NCBI GenBank assembly: GCA_028826165.1 | Contig: JAPDFW010000088.1 | Coordinates: forward strand, 62,001-126,000 | DNA length: 64,000 bases | Reading direction: 5' to 3' | Source of the DNA: Anaeramoeba ignava | Taxonomy: Eukaryota; Metamonada; Anaeramoebidae | Shown: positions 63,901-64,000 of the stretch, in pieces | Numbering within the stretch: the stretch's first letter is position 1 | How the letters are laid out: each line of letters opens with the position of its first letter | Notes under the pieces: model-generated | Databases searched by the model: none | Told to the model about the DNA's origin: nothing | Seen by the model: the letters and a program-made list of their open reading frames with translations, nothing else | Position numbers and translations under genes: made by a program

Positions 63901-64000
63901 GAACACAATTTGCAACAGGCGCAAAGCAACGGAAAGCAGAACAAGACTGCCTTTCTTGGTTCAAAGCTGGAAGAGCTTGTGGCATACGCGTTTTCCGTGT
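57380..64000 (+). CDS. CCR4-NOT scaffold NOT1 (CNOT1-like), right end outside window
   Basis: Exons 57380-57475, 57541-57880, 57972-58191, 58525-61322 and 62540->64000 join in phase to more than 1,638 residues (human CNOT1 about 2,376), running off the window. NOT1 is the scaffold of the CCR4-NOT mRNA deadenylase. Seen: the N-terminus NKKSYRIISQENDHLIELYG; the HEAT-like region with FLLSKWVFSNAQLSFLSQA, WGSIPFLELLFDLSE, VLDVALDLKGLLKILDS and SRRECLNLEKWLNEKISNFG; a Gln/Pro-rich linker (about 690-780); the MIF4G-type CAF1-binding region (SYCKELKKLIYPQLVEW...) ending LFKNLSIDMNEILK; and after a 1.2-kb repeat intron, the DUF3819-like part (FHENPKLKDDVIN...MTTKQIIAKDFANES). From about 58900 onward codons ending in C/G become common, unlike other genes here. 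The donor at 61323 and acceptor at 62538-62539 were chosen by phase. Confidence 0.9.
58192..58524. repeat. AAAATT hexamer array (NOT1 intron 3)
   Basis: Nearly pure TAAAAT/AAATTA hexamers from the donor almost to the acceptor. The third intron of this gene and the next long intron use different units. Confidence 0.9.
61337..62535. repeat. ATTTAATATTTAATTTTA-type array (NOT1 intron 4)
   Basis: About 1.2 kb of alternating TATTTAA and TTTTAA/TTCTAA sub-units (ATTTAATATTTAATTTTAAT). The array ends within about 5 bases of the acceptor AAAAG. Confidence 0.9.

Noticed and set aside
62553-63944. Several minus-strand open frames (76-200 codons) at the right edge
   Set aside because: The plus strand is open throughout 62540-64000 and continues NOT1 in phase; the minus frames are long because of its higher GC content.

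Overview
This is nuclear DNA from a very AT-rich, intron-bearing unicellular eukaryote. The evidence is GT-AG spliceosomal introns with coding sequence that joins in phase across them, and eukaryote-only genes: NOT1, proteasome alpha5, THOC7, RRP46, lipin, seipin, LKB1 and 4E-BP. TAA, TAG and TGA all end recognisable proteins, so the genetic code is standard. The Asn/Gln/Lys homopolymeric tracts and repeat-filled introns suggest an amoeboid protist. An Anaeramoeba- or Amoebozoa-like genome is my best guess, but the sequence alone does not settle it.

Layout. 1-2.2 kb: seipin (+, 5 exons). 2.5-6.4 kb: a CS-domain/Sel1-repeat protein with a C-terminal membrane anchor (-), split by a 2.3-kb satellite-filled intron. 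6.7-9.3 kb: a basic Ser-rich protein and a 99-residue Cys-pair protein (-). 10.3-12.5 kb: intronless DUF229-type membrane protein (-). 12.8-17.6 kb: two unrecognised multi-exon proteins (-). 18-22.2 kb: a CK1-family kinase (-) with a duplicated exon block and a missing exon. 22.4-23.1 kb: RRP46 (+). 23.4-26.5 kb: two direct copies of a 1.35-kb mobile-element-like unit. 26.8-29.5 kb: THOC7 (-), with a probable retroelement fragment in one intron. 29.6-31.5 kb: a HIRIP3-like histone chaperone (+). 31.8-35.2 kb: lipin (+). 36.3-37.8 kb: LKB1/STK11 (-). 38.1-39.9 kb: a ~151-bp satellite. 39.9-42.4 kb: a BRSK/SAD kinase (-). 43.8-45.7 kb: 4E-BP (+). 46.2-49.8 kb: a double-domain adenosine deaminase (+). 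50.5-50.8 kb: TMEM258/OST5 (-). 51.0-55.5 kb: proteasome alpha5 (-), whose large intron carries a complete pogo/Tigger-like DNA transposon. 55.7-57.1 kb: a second, ~145-bp satellite. 57.4 kb to the right edge: NOT1/CNOT1 (+, truncated by the window).

Two features dominate. First, almost every intron longer than ~200 bp is filled by its own family of short AT-rich tandem repeats (6, 11, 12, 16 bp and so on), while several intergenic distances are very short (74 bp between the THOC7 and HIRIP3-like start codons). In lipin the same CAAAAT hexamer fills introns, the 3' flank and an Asn-Gln tract in the coding exon. Second, many genes concern nutrient/TOR/AMPK signalling and lipid storage (4E-BP, LKB1, a BRSK-type LKB1 substrate, lipin, seipin). 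This may be coincidence, but it gives a good view of that network in this organism.

Exon coordinates below were derived by hand from splice signals and reading-frame continuity, so they are predictions.
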